NCBI RefSeq assembly: GCF_009882915.1
Contig: NZ_WTUW01000002.1
Coordinates: forward strand, 320,693 to 384,692
Source: Sneathiella litorea
GTDB taxonomy: Bacteria; Pseudomonadota; Alphaproteobacteria; Sneathiellales; Sneathiellaceae
Direction: 5' to 3'
Length of the DNA stretch: 64,000 nucleotides
Shown: one piece after another, positions 8,129 through 17,817 of the stretch
How the letters are laid out: every line of letters begins with the position of its first letter
Numbering within the stretch: position 1 is the stretch's first letter
Program-made: the position numbers and the translations under genes
Notes under the pieces: model-generated
Databases searched by the model: none
What the model was told of the DNA's origin: nothing
The model's input: only the letters and a program-made list of their open reading frames with translations

Positions 8129-10090
8129 ATGTCCGATCTTTTTCAGCAACCCAAATCCGATAGCACAGATTATTCCGCCAAAGATATTGAAGTCCTTGAA
8201 GGGCTGGAGCCCGTTCGGCTGCGGCCGGGCATGTACATTGGCGGCACGGATGAGAGGGCTCGACACCATCTTGCCGCTGAGGTCCTGGACAATTCAATGG
8301 ATGAGGCCGTGGCGGGTCACGCATCCCGCATTGAAGTCGAGCTATTCGCCGATGGCTCGCTTGCCATTCGCGATAATGGGCGCGGCATTCCAATCGACCG
8401 TCATCCCAAGTTCAAGGACAAGTCAGCGCTAGAGGTTATCCTGACAACGCTCCATTCGGGCGGCAAGTTTTCTAACAAGGTCTATCACACAGCGGGTGGT
8501 TTGCACGGCGTCGGCATTTCTGTTGTGAACGCCTTGTCTGACCGTATGATAGTGGAAGTTGCCCGTGACAAGGAACTCTGGCGGCAGGAATTCTCGAAAG
8601 GCTTTCCACAGACTGCTCTTGAAAAGGTGGGAGCGGCGCCGAATCGACGCGGCACCTCGGTTCAGTTTCACCCTGATCCAGAAATATTCGAGACCGGCAC
8701 TGCTCTTCGTCCCGCGAAGCTCTATAAAATGGTCCGATCGAAGGCTTATCTTTTTCGCGGGGTGGAAATCCGCTGGAAATGCGCAGAGGAGCTGATCAAG
8801 GATGAGACCCCCATAGAAGCAACGCTGCATTTCCCGGGAGGATTACGCGATTTTCTGAATGCCTCCCTCGACGGTATCAAGTCCGTAACGCAGGAACCTT
8901 TTGCGGGACGCGTAGAGATGGACAATGATCGGGGTCGAGTTGAATGGGCGATAGCGTGGCCGCTGACGAATATGACCTTCCTCAACTCTTATTGTAATAC
9001 CGTTCCAACGCCGGAAGGCGGCACCCATGAACTCGGTTTTCGCGGGGCACTTCTGCGTGGCCTCAAGGCCTATGGGGAGTTGATCAATAACAAGAAGGCC
9101 GCGCAGATTACGGCGGAGGATATCCTCTCCGGTGCGACGGCTGTCCTCTCCGTTTTTATCCCAGACCCGCAGTTTCAGGGACAGACAAAGGAAAAGCTGA
9201 CCACCACAGAGGCAAGCCGCCTCGTTGACCTCGCCATCAAGGATCACTTTGATAACTGGCTTGCAGCCGCGCCGGATCAGGCGAACAACCTTCTCGCCTG
9301 GATCGTGGAAAAATCCGAGGAACGGCTACGTCGCCGACAGGAAAAGGAAACCAGCCGAAAAACGGCGACCAGCCGTCTCCGCCTGCCCGGCAAGCTTGCC
9401 GACTGCAGCAAGAGCGGGCGCGACGGCACAGAAATCTTTATCGTTGAGGGTGATAGCGCCGGTGGTTCTGCTAAACAGGGGCGCGACCGAAAGACGCAAG
9501 CAATCCTGCCACTTCGCGGCAAAATCCTTAATGTCGCCTCTGCAACCAATGACAAGATTAAGGCCAACCTGGAATTACGGGATCTGGTTCAGGCTCTTGG
9601 TTGTGGCCTGCGTGAGAAATATCGGAGCGAGGATCTGCGTTACGACAAAGTCATCATCATGACCGATGCGGATGTTGACGGGGCCCATATCGCCTCCCTG
9701 CTCATGACGTTCTTCTATCGTGAGATGCGCCAGCTCATTACTGAGGGCCATTTATATTTGGCGCAACCACCGCTCTATCGTCTCACGCAAGGCGGGAAAA
9801 CCTTCTATGCCATGGATGACACCCATAAGGACAAGCTTATGGAATCCGAATTCAGTGGTCGCGGCAAAGTTGATATTAGCCGCTTTAAGGGCCTCGGCGA
9901 AATGCCGCCGGCACAGCTGAAGGACACAACGATGAACCCCGCAAAAAGGGTCCTTCTTAAAGTCGATGTCCCGATGGAGGAATTTGGCGAAACCGCGGAT
10001 CGGGTCGAAAGCCTGATGGGTAAACGCCCGGAACTACGCTTTTCCTTCATCCAGGAAAACGCCCGCTATGTCGAGGATCTGGACGTCTAG
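8129..10090 (+). CDS. parE: DNA topoisomerase IV subunit B
   Basis: A 653-residue type IIA topoisomerase ATPase subunit. The GHKL ATPase shows EVLDNSMDEA and TAGGLHGVGISVVNAL, and the TOPRIM domain shows EGDSAGGSAKQ, TDADVDGAHI and a closing RFKGLGEMPP. The length and lack of the GyrB insertion point to ParE rather than GyrB. With ParC (not in this window) it decatenates daughter chromosomes. It starts after a 117-base gap from the divergent thioesterase gene. Confidence 0.94.
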   Translation: MSDLFQQPKSDSTDYSAKDIEVLEGLEPVRLRPGMYIGGTDERARHHLAAEVLDNSMDEAVAGHASRIEVELFADGSLAIRDNGRGIPIDRHPKFKDKSALEVILTTLHSGGKFSNKVYHTAGGLHGVGISVVNALSDRMIVEVARDKELWRQEFSKGFPQTALEKVGAAPNRRGTSVQFHPDPEIFETGTALRPAKLYKMVRSKAYLFRGVEIRWKCAEELIKDETPIEATLHFPGGLRDFLNASLDGIKSVTQEPFAGRVEMDNDRGRVEWAIAWPLTNMTFLNSYCNTVPTPEGGTHELGFRGALLRGLKAYGELINNKKAAQITAEDILSGATAVLSVFIPDPQFQGQTKEKLTTTEASRLVDLAIKDHFDNWLAAAPDQANNLLAWIVEKSEERLRRRQEKETSRKTATSRLRLPGKLADCSKSGRDGTEIFIVEGDSAGGSAKQGRDRKTQAILPLRGKILNVASATNDKIKANLELRDLVQALGCGLREKYRSEDLRYDKVIIMTDADVDGAHIASLLMTFFYREMRQLITEGHLYLAQPPLYRLTQGGKTFYAMDDTHKDKLMESEFSGRGKVDISRFKGLGEMPPAQLKDTTMNPAKRVLLKVDVPMEEFGETADRVESLMGKRPELRFSFIQENARYVEDLDV

Positions 10091-10098
10091 TCTCTAAT

Positions 10099-10806
10099 TT
10101 AACTCCGTGCAAGCCAGTGGCGCATATACTTGCTGGTGAGTTCTGGCTCTTCCATCGTTGGTAGATGGCCGCAATTGGGGATTTCCACATATTGCGCAGT
10201 CGGAATTTCGATCGCCATGTCCCGTTGAATCTTCGGCGGGATCAATTTGTCATCCGCTCCAGCAAGAACCAGCGTCGGACAGGAAATCGTTCTCAGCATG
10301 CCGGTTAGGACCGGACGATCAAGCAATGCCCTCTCCTGACGGAGAAAAGCCTCCTTGCCGATATCTTCCGCCATCTTGAAGATACGGCTGACAAGGTCCT
10401 CATCATTCAGACGCGATTTATGAATTAGTGTCGGCAAAAGGCTCCGGGTCACGCCCTTGAAAGCCGATCCCTGTTCCACCAGCTTGATAAAATCAAGGCG
10501 CCTCTGATAATCTTCCGGCGTATCGGCAACTGCGCGCGAATCCATGATGGCAAGATGGGTAATCCGTTCTGGTGCCTGGCGCATCATTTCGAGGACGATG
10601 TAACCGCCCATTGATAGGCCCGCGAGGGCAAACCGCTCCGGTGCATTTGCCAGTATCCGTTCAGCAATAGCCGACATATTATCATCCTGCGTATGATCCC
10701 CAACGATAATATTCGCGATGTCTGAAAGTGCTGTAATCTGGTCTCGCCATAAATCTGACGTACATAGCAGGCCGGGAACAAGAACAAGTGAATGTTTTTC
10801 TGTCAT
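10099..10806 (-). CDS. Alpha/beta hydrolase
   Basis: A 235-residue alpha/beta hydrolase. The oxyanion region is LVLVPGLLCTSDLWRDQ, the nucleophile Ser sits in ALAGLSMGGYIVLEM, the acid is in LAGADDKLIPP, and the base His is in IPNCGHLPTMEEP near the C-terminus. There is no signal peptide. The short cap between the nucleophile elbow and the acid resembles esterases and C-C hydrolases; the substrate is unknown. It is convergent with parE, 8 bases apart. Confidence 0.88.
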   Translation of the reverse strand: MTEKHSLVLVPGLLCTSDLWRDQITALSDIANIIVGDHTQDDNMSAIAERILANAPERFALAGLSMGGYIVLEMMRQAPERITHLAIMDSRAVADTPEDYQRRLDFIKLVEQGSAFKGVTRSLLPTLIHKSRLNDEDLVSRIFKMAEDIGKEAFLRQERALLDRPVLTGMLRTISCPTLVLAGADDKLIPPKIQRDMAIEIPTAQYVEIPNCGHLPTMEEPELTSKYMRHWLARS

Positions 10807-11050
10807 TTTTAGGCAATTTGGTGTAATTTGAGGGACGTTATCGCTTTTCGGCTCTAACTTTCTTTTACAGTTAAGGAATCGGCTTGAGAACCGTTAACTT
10901 TAAAATACAGCAAATTTAGTGTAAAACTCATGTCGTAGCCCGGTTTTACTGGGCAAATCGCAGGAAACATTTGACAGAATGTGCTAATTCACTAGATTGC
11001 GCACAGTTTTAAGATGATTTTATTTTTTTACGAACGGTAGTTCTCTTTAT
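10807..11050. other. Long leader between divergent hydrolase and helicase genes
   Basis: 244 bases with no gene. It contains the imperfect hairpin AGTTAA...CGG / CCGTTAACT (10869-10899) and an AT-rich stretch with a T run (about 11010-11035) just ahead of the helicase start. DEAD-box helicase messages often have long regulated leaders; that is inference here. Confidence 0.4.
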
Positions 11051-12484
11051 ATGAAATTTGCAGATCTCGGCCTTAGCCCCGAAGTGTTAAAAGCGGTTGA
11101 GGAAACCGGTTACGAAAGCCCAACACCTATCCAGGAAAAAGCCATTCCCTACGTATTGATGGGGCGTGATGTTCTGGGCACCGCGCAAACGGGCACCGGC
11201 AAGACAGCGAGTTTCACCCTGCCGATGATTGATATTCTCGCTTCGGGACAGGCGAAGGCAAGAATGCCCCGCTCCCTGATTCTGGAGCCTACGCGGGAAC
11301 TAGCCGCCCAGGTTGCCGATAACTTTGAAAATTACGGCAAATACAGCAAGCTTTCCATGGCGCTCCTGATTGGCGGCATGTCCTTTTCGGATCAAGATGC
11401 GAAGCTGGATAAAGGCGTTGATGTACTCATCGCAACACCCGGTCGTCTGCTTGATCATGTGGAACGCGGCAAGGTCCTGTTGAATGGGGTAAAGACCTTG
11501 GTGATCGACGAAGCCGATCGAATGATGGACATGGGTTTCATCCCGGATGTCGAGCGAATTGTCTCTCTGTTGCCCCCACTCCGCCAGACACTCTTTTTCT
11601 CGGCCACTATGTCCAAGGAAATGCGGAAACTGGCGGATATGTTCCTGCTCAACCCCAAAGAAGTTGCAGTTTCCCTGCCAACCTCAACGGCCGCAACCGT
11701 TACGCAAGGCCTGCTAATGGTGCAAAAATCGGAAAAGCGGCCCGCCTTGCGCAAGCTCCTTCAACAGGAAAAAGTGAAAAACGCCTTCATTTTCTGCAAC
11801 CGCAAAAAAGATGTCGATATTCTTCTGGGTTCCCTGACAAAGCATGGCTTTAACGCCGGCGGGCTTCATGGTGATATGAGCCAGAGCCATCGCATGGAAA
11901 CCCTCGATAAGTTCAAAAGCGGCGAGATTAAATTGCTCGTTTGCTCTGATGTTGCTGCCCGCGGAATTGATGTCAGTTCCGTCAGCCATGTGTTCAACTT
12001 TGACGTTCCAACCCATTCTGAAGATTATATTCATCGCATCGGGAGAACGGGGCGCGCTGGTCAGGAAGGCCACGCCTACACAATCGTCACGAAAAGCGAA
12101 ACAAAATATCTGGATGGCATCCAGAAACTCGTTGGCAGAGAACTTCCGATAATCACCCTTGAGGGGATGGAGGAAGTTGTCAAGGAAGGCGCCGCGATAT
12201 CTGAACGCGAGAAAAAGCCCGGCCGCGGTCCAAGGAGAGGACAGCGGCGGAGTGATGAAGGCGCATCATCTGCCAAATCCGCACAAAAGGAAACGGCACC
12301 GGATGAAAAGAAACAATCCAGCAGGCCGTCCAAGAAATACGAAAAGAACGCGGAAAAAGGCAATAACGACAGATCTTCCCGTTCGCATCACGCAAATGAT
12401 GAACCGGATACACCCGTCATTGGCCTTGGTGAAAATATTCCTGCTTTCTTCAAAATTCCGCTTCGAAAGTCAGCAGGAAAATAA
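11051..12484 (+). CDS. DEAD-box ATP-dependent RNA helicase (RhlE-like)
   Basis: A 477-residue DEAD-box helicase. In order it has the Q motif FADLGLSPEVLKAV and PTPIQEKAIP, motif I AQTGTGKT, motif Ia PTRELAAQV, motif II DEAD (VIDEADRMMDMGF), motif III SAT, and motif VI HRIGRTGRAGQ. A tail of about 100 residues after residue 370 is Lys/Arg/Ser-rich and disordered, typical of RhlE-type proteins that act in ribosome assembly and RNA decay, often in the cold. It is a single-gene unit with its own terminator. Confidence 0.93.
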   Translation: MKFADLGLSPEVLKAVEETGYESPTPIQEKAIPYVLMGRDVLGTAQTGTGKTASFTLPMIDILASGQAKARMPRSLILEPTRELAAQVADNFENYGKYSKLSMALLIGGMSFSDQDAKLDKGVDVLIATPGRLLDHVERGKVLLNGVKTLVIDEADRMMDMGFIPDVERIVSLLPPLRQTLFFSATMSKEMRKLADMFLLNPKEVAVSLPTSTAATVTQGLLMVQKSEKRPALRKLLQQEKVKNAFIFCNRKKDVDILLGSLTKHGFNAGGLHGDMSQSHRMETLDKFKSGEIKLLVCSDVAARGIDVSSVSHVFNFDVPTHSEDYIHRIGRTGRAGQEGHAYTIVTKSETKYLDGIQKLVGRELPIITLEGMEEVVKEGAAISEREKKPGRGPRRGQRRSDEGASSAKSAQKETAPDEKKQSSRPSKKYEKNAEKGNNDRSSRSHHANDEPDTPVIGLGENIPAFFKIPLRKSAGK

Positions 12485-12500
12485 TACAGACTTCAGATTG

Positions 12501-12525
12501 GGCTTCTTTTTTAGAAGCCTTTTTT
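12501..12525 (+). terminator. Intrinsic terminator of the DEAD-box helicase gene
   Basis: GGCTTCT and AGAAGCC form a 7-bp stem around a T loop, directly followed by TTTTTT, 17 bases after the stop codon. Confidence 0.9.
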
Positions 12526-12613
12526 GTTTCCTTAAGCCCGCGGTATTAGTAGTATTTAACGAAGCTGAGATACCCAGATTTGAGCAGTGAGTACGCGAGA
12601 AAGGTGGTTTCTT

Positions 12614-12856
12614 TTGAAAACAATTTTTATCATGGTCAAATGCGAACTCGGCAAGGCATATGATGTTGCCGCGGAAGCTGTTGAAAATGTTGAGCAGGTA
12701 TCGGAGGTCTACTCCATTTCCGGGAAGTACGACCTGATGATGAAATGCTATCTTGATGACGATCAGGATATCGGCCATTTCGTCAATGAACATATCCAGA
12801 CCCTGCCTGGCATAAAAGACACCTTCACCATGATCACCTTTAAGGCCTTTAACTAG
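12614..12856 (+). CDS. Stand-alone Lrp/AsnC ligand-binding (RAM) domain protein
   Basis: An 80-residue protein consisting only of the RAM domain that binds amino acids in Lrp/AsnC regulators: TIFIMVKCELGKAYDVA, VEQVSEVYSISGKYDLMMK, IGHFVNEHIQTLPGIKDTFT. There is no DNA-binding domain. I prefer the TTG at 12614 (AGGTGG upstream) because homologous proteins begin MKTIFVMVKC; a GTG at 12587 is also in frame. It may be an amino-acid sensor that pairs with full-length Lrp proteins, but no partner is adjacent. Confidence 0.88.
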   Translation: MKTIFIMVKCELGKAYDVAAEAVENVEQVSEVYSISGKYDLMMKCYLDDDQDIGHFVNEHIQTLPGIKDTFTMITFKAFN

Positions 12857-12990
12857 CCTTTTCACCGATGCTAAGACGAGGCAATTAAAAAAACTTCCTT
12901 TGCGTGCGCCTTAAAATTCCTTAATCTAGAAGCCGCTTTAGGGAGCAGAGCGGGACACCCGTTTTAGAGACAGCACAGGGAGACTTCATT

Positions 12991-14166
12991 GTGAACAAGA
13001 AAATAATCAGCCTGATTTCCGCAGCCGCCTTAATGGCTGCGCCTACTTGGGCAAGCGCCGCAGATGCCGTCAAAATCGGATTTGTGACCACCTTGACCAC
13101 CGGTGCCGGCGCTATCGGCAAAGATATGCGCGAAGCAGTCGACCTCGCGGTTATCCATCTTGGCGGCAAGATGGGAGAACGCGATATCGAGATCATTTAT
13201 GAAGATGATGGCTTCAAGCCTGAAATTGGCAAACAAAAAACCGACAAGCTCATCAAGAAAGATAAGGTCGATTTTATTGCAGGCTATATCTGGAGCCATG
13301 TTCTTATGGCCTCTTACAAGAGCGCTGTGAATAGCGGGACATTCCTTATTAGCTCCAACGCCGGACCGAGCGCACTCGCCGGCAAGCTATGCCATGAGGA
13401 TGTATTTTCTACTTCCTGGCAGAATGATCAGACTCCGATGGCAATGGGTGAAGTCCTGAATCAACGCGGGATCAAGAAACTCTATATCATGGCTCCCAAC
13501 TATGCAGCGGGCAAGAACATGGTGACGGGCGTCGAGAGAACCTTCCAGGGTGAGATTGTCGGCAAGGACATGACAAAATTCCCGGCCCAGCTTGATTTCT
13601 CGGCTGAATTAGCCAAGGTTCGTGCCGCCAAGCCGGACGCTCTTTTTGTCTTTTATCCAGGCAAACATGGTGCGCAGTTCATGGCGCAGTATGCTCAGGC
13701 CGATCTGGCCACTTCGGTCCCGCTCTACACAACATTCACAATCGACTCTATCAGCCTGCCACGCGTAGGCGAGCAGGCGGAAGGCAGCCTGATGACCATG
13801 TTCTGGTCACCTGATCTCGACACCCCCGCGAACAAAAGATTTGTAGGTGATTTCAAAGCAAAATATGGCCATTATCCAAGCCATTATGCAGCCCAGTCCT
13901 ATGACTCCATTATGCTAATCAATAGTGCCGTCGAAAAGGTTAAGGGCGATCTCAGCGATCGGGACGCAGTTCGCGCTGCACTGAAGGCCGCAGAGTTTGA
14001 AAGTGTCCGCGGGAAGCTGAAGTTCGGGAATAACAATATCCCCATCCAGAATTTTTACCTGCGTCAGGTCGTCAAGGATGATGAGGGACAATATACGACA
14101 AAAATTGTTTCTACAGTCTATGAGGATCATCAGGATACATATGCCAAAGAATGCAAGATGGAATAA
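12991..14166 (+). CDS. Branched-chain-type ABC transporter substrate-binding protein
   Basis: A 391-residue periplasmic binding protein of the LivJ/peripla_BP_6 family. Residues 1-23 are a Sec signal ending in WASAADA. The mature part opens VKIGFVTTLTTGAGAIG and contains SNAGPSALAGKLC and LYIMAPNYAAGKNMVTGV. It starts at GTG with AGGGAGA upstream. This clade takes up branched-chain amino acids in some species but aromatic acids or amides in others. The permease and ATPase genes follow on the same strand after a terminator-like hairpin, so the binding protein is probably made in excess. Confidence 0.92.
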   Translation: MNKKIISLISAAALMAAPTWASAADAVKIGFVTTLTTGAGAIGKDMREAVDLAVIHLGGKMGERDIEIIYEDDGFKPEIGKQKTDKLIKKDKVDFIAGYIWSHVLMASYKSAVNSGTFLISSNAGPSALAGKLCHEDVFSTSWQNDQTPMAMGEVLNQRGIKKLYIMAPNYAAGKNMVTGVERTFQGEIVGKDMTKFPAQLDFSAELAKVRAAKPDALFVFYPGKHGAQFMAQYAQADLATSVPLYTTFTIDSISLPRVGEQAEGSLMTMFWSPDLDTPANKRFVGDFKAKYGHYPSHYAAQSYDSIMLINSAVEKVKGDLSDRDAVRAALKAAEFESVRGKLKFGNNNIPIQNFYLRQVVKDDEGQYTTKIVSTVYEDHQDTYAKECKME

Positions 14167-14189
14167 ATATTTTGCTACTTACCGGGTTG

Positions 14190-14229
14190 AAAAAAGAGTG
14201 CAGCTCAGACATGATTGCGCTCTTTTTTT
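14190..14229 (+). terminator. Attenuating terminator between binding protein and permease genes
   Basis: AAAAAAGAGTGC (14190-14201) pairs with GCGCTCTTTTTT (14217-14228) as a 12-bp stem with one G-T pair, followed by a T run. Its place, 24 bases after the binding-protein stop and 36 bases before the permease start, suggests partial termination inside the operon. Confidence 0.8.
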
Positions 14230-14264
14230 GATTAAAAACAATACGTTAGAAAAAAGGCATATTG

Positions 14265-15194
14265 ATGAACTGGTTACTTCTGCTGGAACAGATACTAAAC
14301 GGCTTCCAGCTGGGCCTGTTGTTGTTTTTATTGGCAGCGGGCCTCACACTCGTCTTCGGTATCATGGATATGGTCAATCTCGCGCATGGCTCCCTCTATA
14401 TGATGGGGGCCTATTTCTGCGCCACTTTTACAGGCTGGACCGGGTCCTTTCTGATCGGTGCCCTTCTTACCCTGCCGGCTGTCTTTATTCTTGGCGTCGT
14501 CGTCGAGATTGTCGCGCTTCGAACACTCTATGCCCGCGACCATCTGGATCAAGTGATGGCAACCTTCGGCTTGATCCTGTTTTTCAATGAAGCAACGCGG
14601 CTAATTTGGGGCCCGATTGGACTGGCTATCCCGCTCCCTGATTTTCTTAACCAGACGGTGGAGATTATTCCCGGCGTTCCCTACCCTGCCTTTCGGCTGG
14701 CGATCATTATAACCGGGTTTCTCGTTGCCGGTCTTCTTTACTTCATTGTCTCCCGAACCAAGCTCGGCATGCTGATCCGCGCGGGCGCCAGTAACCGCGA
14801 TATGATCGGGGCACTAGGCATAAATATCCGCCTTCTTTTCACACTTGTGTTCGGCCTTGGCGCCGCCCTTGCCGGCCTTGCGGGTCTCATGGCCGGCCCC
14901 ATTCTGTCGGTAGAAATCGGAATGGGCGAAAGCATTTTGATCCTGACACTTGTTGTCATTGTGATTGGCGGGATTGGGTCTATCAAAGGTGCCTTTATCG
15001 CAGCTATCCTGATCGGATTGATTGATACCGTCGGCCGCTCCTTCCTGCCGGAGATACTTGATTTGATTTTACCCTCCCAAACCGCAGCAACGGCGGCTCC
15101 GGCCATATCCTCCATGATGATCTATCTTCTGATGGCCCTCGTCCTCGCAATCAAACCGCAGGGACTGTTTCCACCCAAGGGAGTTGGCCAATGA
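14265..15194 (+). CDS. Branched-chain-type ABC transporter permease (LivH type)
   Basis: A permease of 309 residues with about eight membrane helices. It shows the LivH-type N-terminal half LFLLAAGLTLVFGIMDMVNLAHGSLYM and the conserved loop TKLGMLIRAGASNRDMIGALGIN, the EAA-like site for the ATPase. The ATG at 14265 directly follows an in-frame TTG at 14262. The next permease gene overlaps its stop by 4 bases. It forms the membrane channel together with the LivM-type subunit. Confidence 0.93.
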   Translation: MNWLLLLEQILNGFQLGLLLFLLAAGLTLVFGIMDMVNLAHGSLYMMGAYFCATFTGWTGSFLIGALLTLPAVFILGVVVEIVALRTLYARDHLDQVMATFGLILFFNEATRLIWGPIGLAIPLPDFLNQTVEIIPGVPYPAFRLAIIITGFLVAGLLYFIVSRTKLGMLIRAGASNRDMIGALGINIRLLFTLVFGLGAALAGLAGLMAGPILSVEIGMGESILILTLVVIVIGGIGSIKGAFIAAILIGLIDTVGRSFLPEILDLILPSQTAATAAPAISSMMIYLLMALVLAIKPQGLFPPKGVGQ

Positions 15195-16183
15195 CCCTTT
15201 CCTCCCGACAGTTAATAAACACCGCCCTTCTTGCCTTTCTGGCCCTCCTGCCCTTCTTCACCGACTGGGTGGGCGACAGTTTTTACACAGGACTGGTTGC
15301 CCGCATCCTTATTCTTGCCATTGCTGCCTTAAGCCTCAATCTGCTTATTGGTTATGGCGGCATGGTCAGTTTCGGACACGCGGCTTTTGTTGGCGTTGGT
15401 GCCTATGTGGTTGGCATTGGGACGTTTCATGCCTTTGAGGACGGCGTTGACTGGATGATGAACGGATATATACAGCTTGCTTTCGCACTGCTGGTATCAG
15501 CTGTAGTCGCGTTGACAATTGGCGCAATCAGTCTCCGCACACGGGGCGTCTATTTTATCATGATCACCATGGCATTCTCGCAGATGCTTTATTTCAGCGC
15601 GGTCGGCGTTGAAACCTATGGTGCAGATGACGGGCTCAGCATCTATTCACGGAGTGACATGCTGGGCCTGATCGATCTAAATGACGAGAAAAGCCTGTAC
15701 TACCTGATTTTCGTCTCCCTGCTTTTGGTATTGTTTTTGATGCACCGGCTGATTGGTTCGGCCTTTGGTAATGTTATCCGCGGGTCTAAATCGAACGAGG
15801 CGCGCATGCGCGCAATTGGATTTTCTCCCTATAAATACCGCCTTACAGCCTTTGTGATTGCAGGAACAATTGCCGGATACGCTGGCTTTCTCATGGCCAA
15901 CCTGAATGACTTTGTAAGTCCAGACATGATGCATTGGACACGTTCGGGTGACCTAATCATCATGATCCTGCTGGGTGGGATGGCAAGCCTGTTTGGCCCT
16001 CTCTATGGCGCGCTCGCTTTCTTGATGCTGGAAGAACTCCTCTCCTCTATCCCGCTGACCATTGGCGGTCTTCATGTCGGTGAATATTGGCAGCTGATTT
16101 TTGGTCCTCTCCTGATCCTGGTAGTGCTGTATGCGCGAAATGGCGTAGACAGCTTTCTTCCCGGAGCAAGGAAAGGATCATGA
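15191..16183 (+). CDS. Branched-chain-type ABC transporter permease (LivM type)
   Basis: A 330-residue permease with about ten membrane helices. LVARILILAIAALSLNLLIG, GYGGMVSFGHAAFVGVGAY and the coupling-loop region IRGSKSNEARMRAIGF match LivM. Its start overlaps the LivH-type stop (ATGA) and its stop overlaps the next ATPase start, which shows tight translational coupling. Confidence 0.93.
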   Translation: MTLSSRQLINTALLAFLALLPFFTDWVGDSFYTGLVARILILAIAALSLNLLIGYGGMVSFGHAAFVGVGAYVVGIGTFHAFEDGVDWMMNGYIQLAFALLVSAVVALTIGAISLRTRGVYFIMITMAFSQMLYFSAVGVETYGADDGLSIYSRSDMLGLIDLNDEKSLYYLIFVSLLLVLFLMHRLIGSAFGNVIRGSKSNEARMRAIGFSPYKYRLTAFVIAGTIAGYAGFLMANLNDFVSPDMMHWTRSGDLIIMILLGGMASLFGPLYGALAFLMLEELLSSIPLTIGGLHVGEYWQLIFGPLLILVVLYARNGVDSFLPGARKGS

Positions 16184-16932
16184 CTGAACAAGACCTTCTC
16201 AGTGTTGAAAAACTTGTAAAGCGCTATGGCGGTCTTCTCGCAACCGACGACCTTTCTCTTTCGGTACGAGAGGGGGAACTCCACGCCATTATCGGCCCGA
16301 ATGGTGCCGGCAAGACAACTTTGATCAAGCAGCTCACCGGTGAAATTCCATCCGACAGCGGTAAAATCACCTTCGCCGGTCAAAACCTGAAACGCCTTTC
16401 AGAACCGGGCCGCTCCCATATTGGACTTGCGCGTTCGTTTCAGATTACCTCCCTCTTTCAGGAATTTACGGTTCTTGAAAATGTGTGCCTCGCAGTTCAA
16501 GCCCATAATGGACATTCCTTTCGTTTTTGGAAAAAGGTCAATAAAGATAAGAATCTAACCGATCCTGCATTGGATATCCTACGGCGAATAGGGCTCGAGC
16601 AGCGCGCTGATACGGCGGCTGCCAATCTCAGCCACGGGGAACAGCGGCAGCTTGAAATTGCCGTTGCCCTCGCAACGAAGCCCAAGCTTCTGTTACTTGA
16701 TGAACCAATGGCGGGCATGTCCAAAGAAGATAGCGAGCGTTTGGTTGAGCGCCTGATTGAGCTGAAATCCCGCCATACGATATTACTGGTTGAACATGAT
16801 ATGGATGCCGTATTCAGTCTGGCCGACCGGATTAGCGTGTTGGTCTATGGTCGGGCTATTGCGACAGGGACCCCGGACGAAATCCGCAATAACGATGACG
16901 TCCGGCAGGCCTATCTTGGTGAGGAAGCGTAA
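16180..16932 (+). CDS. Branched-chain-type ABC transporter ATPase (LivG type)
   Basis: A 250-residue ABC ATPase: Walker A GPNGAGKTTLIKQLTG, the LivG-specific GLARSFQITSLFQEFTVLENV, signature LSHGEQRQLEIAVALA (SHG instead of SGG, normal for this family), Walker B LLLLDEPMAGM and switch His in LLVEHDMDAVFSLAD. The ATG at 16180 overlaps the LivM-type stop and has AGGA upstream; the frame is open further up but only inside the permease gene. Confidence 0.94.
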   Translation: MTEQDLLSVEKLVKRYGGLLATDDLSLSVREGELHAIIGPNGAGKTTLIKQLTGEIPSDSGKITFAGQNLKRLSEPGRSHIGLARSFQITSLFQEFTVLENVCLAVQAHNGHSFRFWKKVNKDKNLTDPALDILRRIGLEQRADTAAANLSHGEQRQLEIAVALATKPKLLLLDEPMAGMSKEDSERLVERLIELKSRHTILLVEHDMDAVFSLADRISVLVYGRAIATGTPDEIRNNDDVRQAYLGEEA

Positions 16933-16934
16933 TT

Positions 16935-17636
16935 ATGTTGCAAGTAAACGCCATAGACAGCTTTTATGGCCAGAGTCAGGTGCTGTTCAACATGTCCCTG
17001 ACCGTGAAAGAGGGTGAGGTTGTGACCCTGATGGGCCGAAATGGCATGGGCAAGACAACGACTATTCGCTCGATTATGGGCCTTGTGCCGGCCCGACAGG
17101 GTAGCATCCAGTTCAAGAGCAAGGATATCACCTCCCTGTCGCCTTATCGAATTGCGCGCCTGGGAATTGGCTTGGTGCCTGAAGGTCGCCTGATCTCCCC
17201 AAATTTGAGTGTTGAAGAAAATCTTGTAGCGACAGCCAACGCCGGTCCCAATGGCAATGAGCGTTGGAACCTTAAATCAATCTGGGAGCTGTTTCCCAAG
17301 CTCAGCGAACGAAAAAACAGCATGGGAAATAAAATTTCCGGCGGCGAACAGCAAATGCTTGCTATTGCCCGGGCCCTGATGACAAACCCGGATCTATTAT
17401 TGCTCGATGAAGCGACGGAAGGGCTCGCCCCTCTTATACGCCAGGAAATATGGCGCTGTCTTCGAAATCTGAAAGAAGAAGGGCAATCAATTCTGGTGAT
17501 AGACAAGAATATTCAGGCTCTCACTGATATTGCGGACCGACATTATATCATTGAAAAAGGGACAGTCGTCTGGGAGGGAACTTCCCGCAACTTGCTGGAA
17601 GACGATACAGCGAAACAACAGTATCTGGGCATATAG
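16935..17636 (+). CDS. Branched-chain-type ABC transporter ATPase (LivF type)
   Basis: A 233-residue ABC ATPase: Walker A GRNGMGKTTTIRSIMG, GIGLVPEGRLISPNLSVEENL typical of LivF, signature ISGGEQQMLAIARAL, Walker B LLLLDEATEGLAP. It follows the LivG-type gene by 2 bases and ends the transporter operon. In the switch region the usual VEQN is replaced by IDKN (LVIDKNIQALTDIAD), a known variant in LivF-like proteins of aromatic-acid transporters. Confidence 0.93.
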   Translation: MLQVNAIDSFYGQSQVLFNMSLTVKEGEVVTLMGRNGMGKTTTIRSIMGLVPARQGSIQFKSKDITSLSPYRIARLGIGLVPEGRLISPNLSVEENLVATANAGPNGNERWNLKSIWELFPKLSERKNSMGNKISGGEQQMLAIARALMTNPDLLLLDEATEGLAPLIRQEIWRCLRNLKEEGQSILVIDKNIQALTDIADRHYIIEKGTVVWEGTSRNLLEDDTAKQQYLGI

Positions 17637-17817
17637 ACGCAATTAATAATTGTATTTATAAATATTAAACGCACTTATTTAGAAAATTTTCACGCTTTCC
17701 ATCTATTATATTTGCATTTCCGAATATTTTTTTTAATTATACATCGCCCATATTATTTTATACTGACAAATGACCATTCCTGAGAATACCCATAATTAAA
17801 TATGGAGGCTAGATGCT

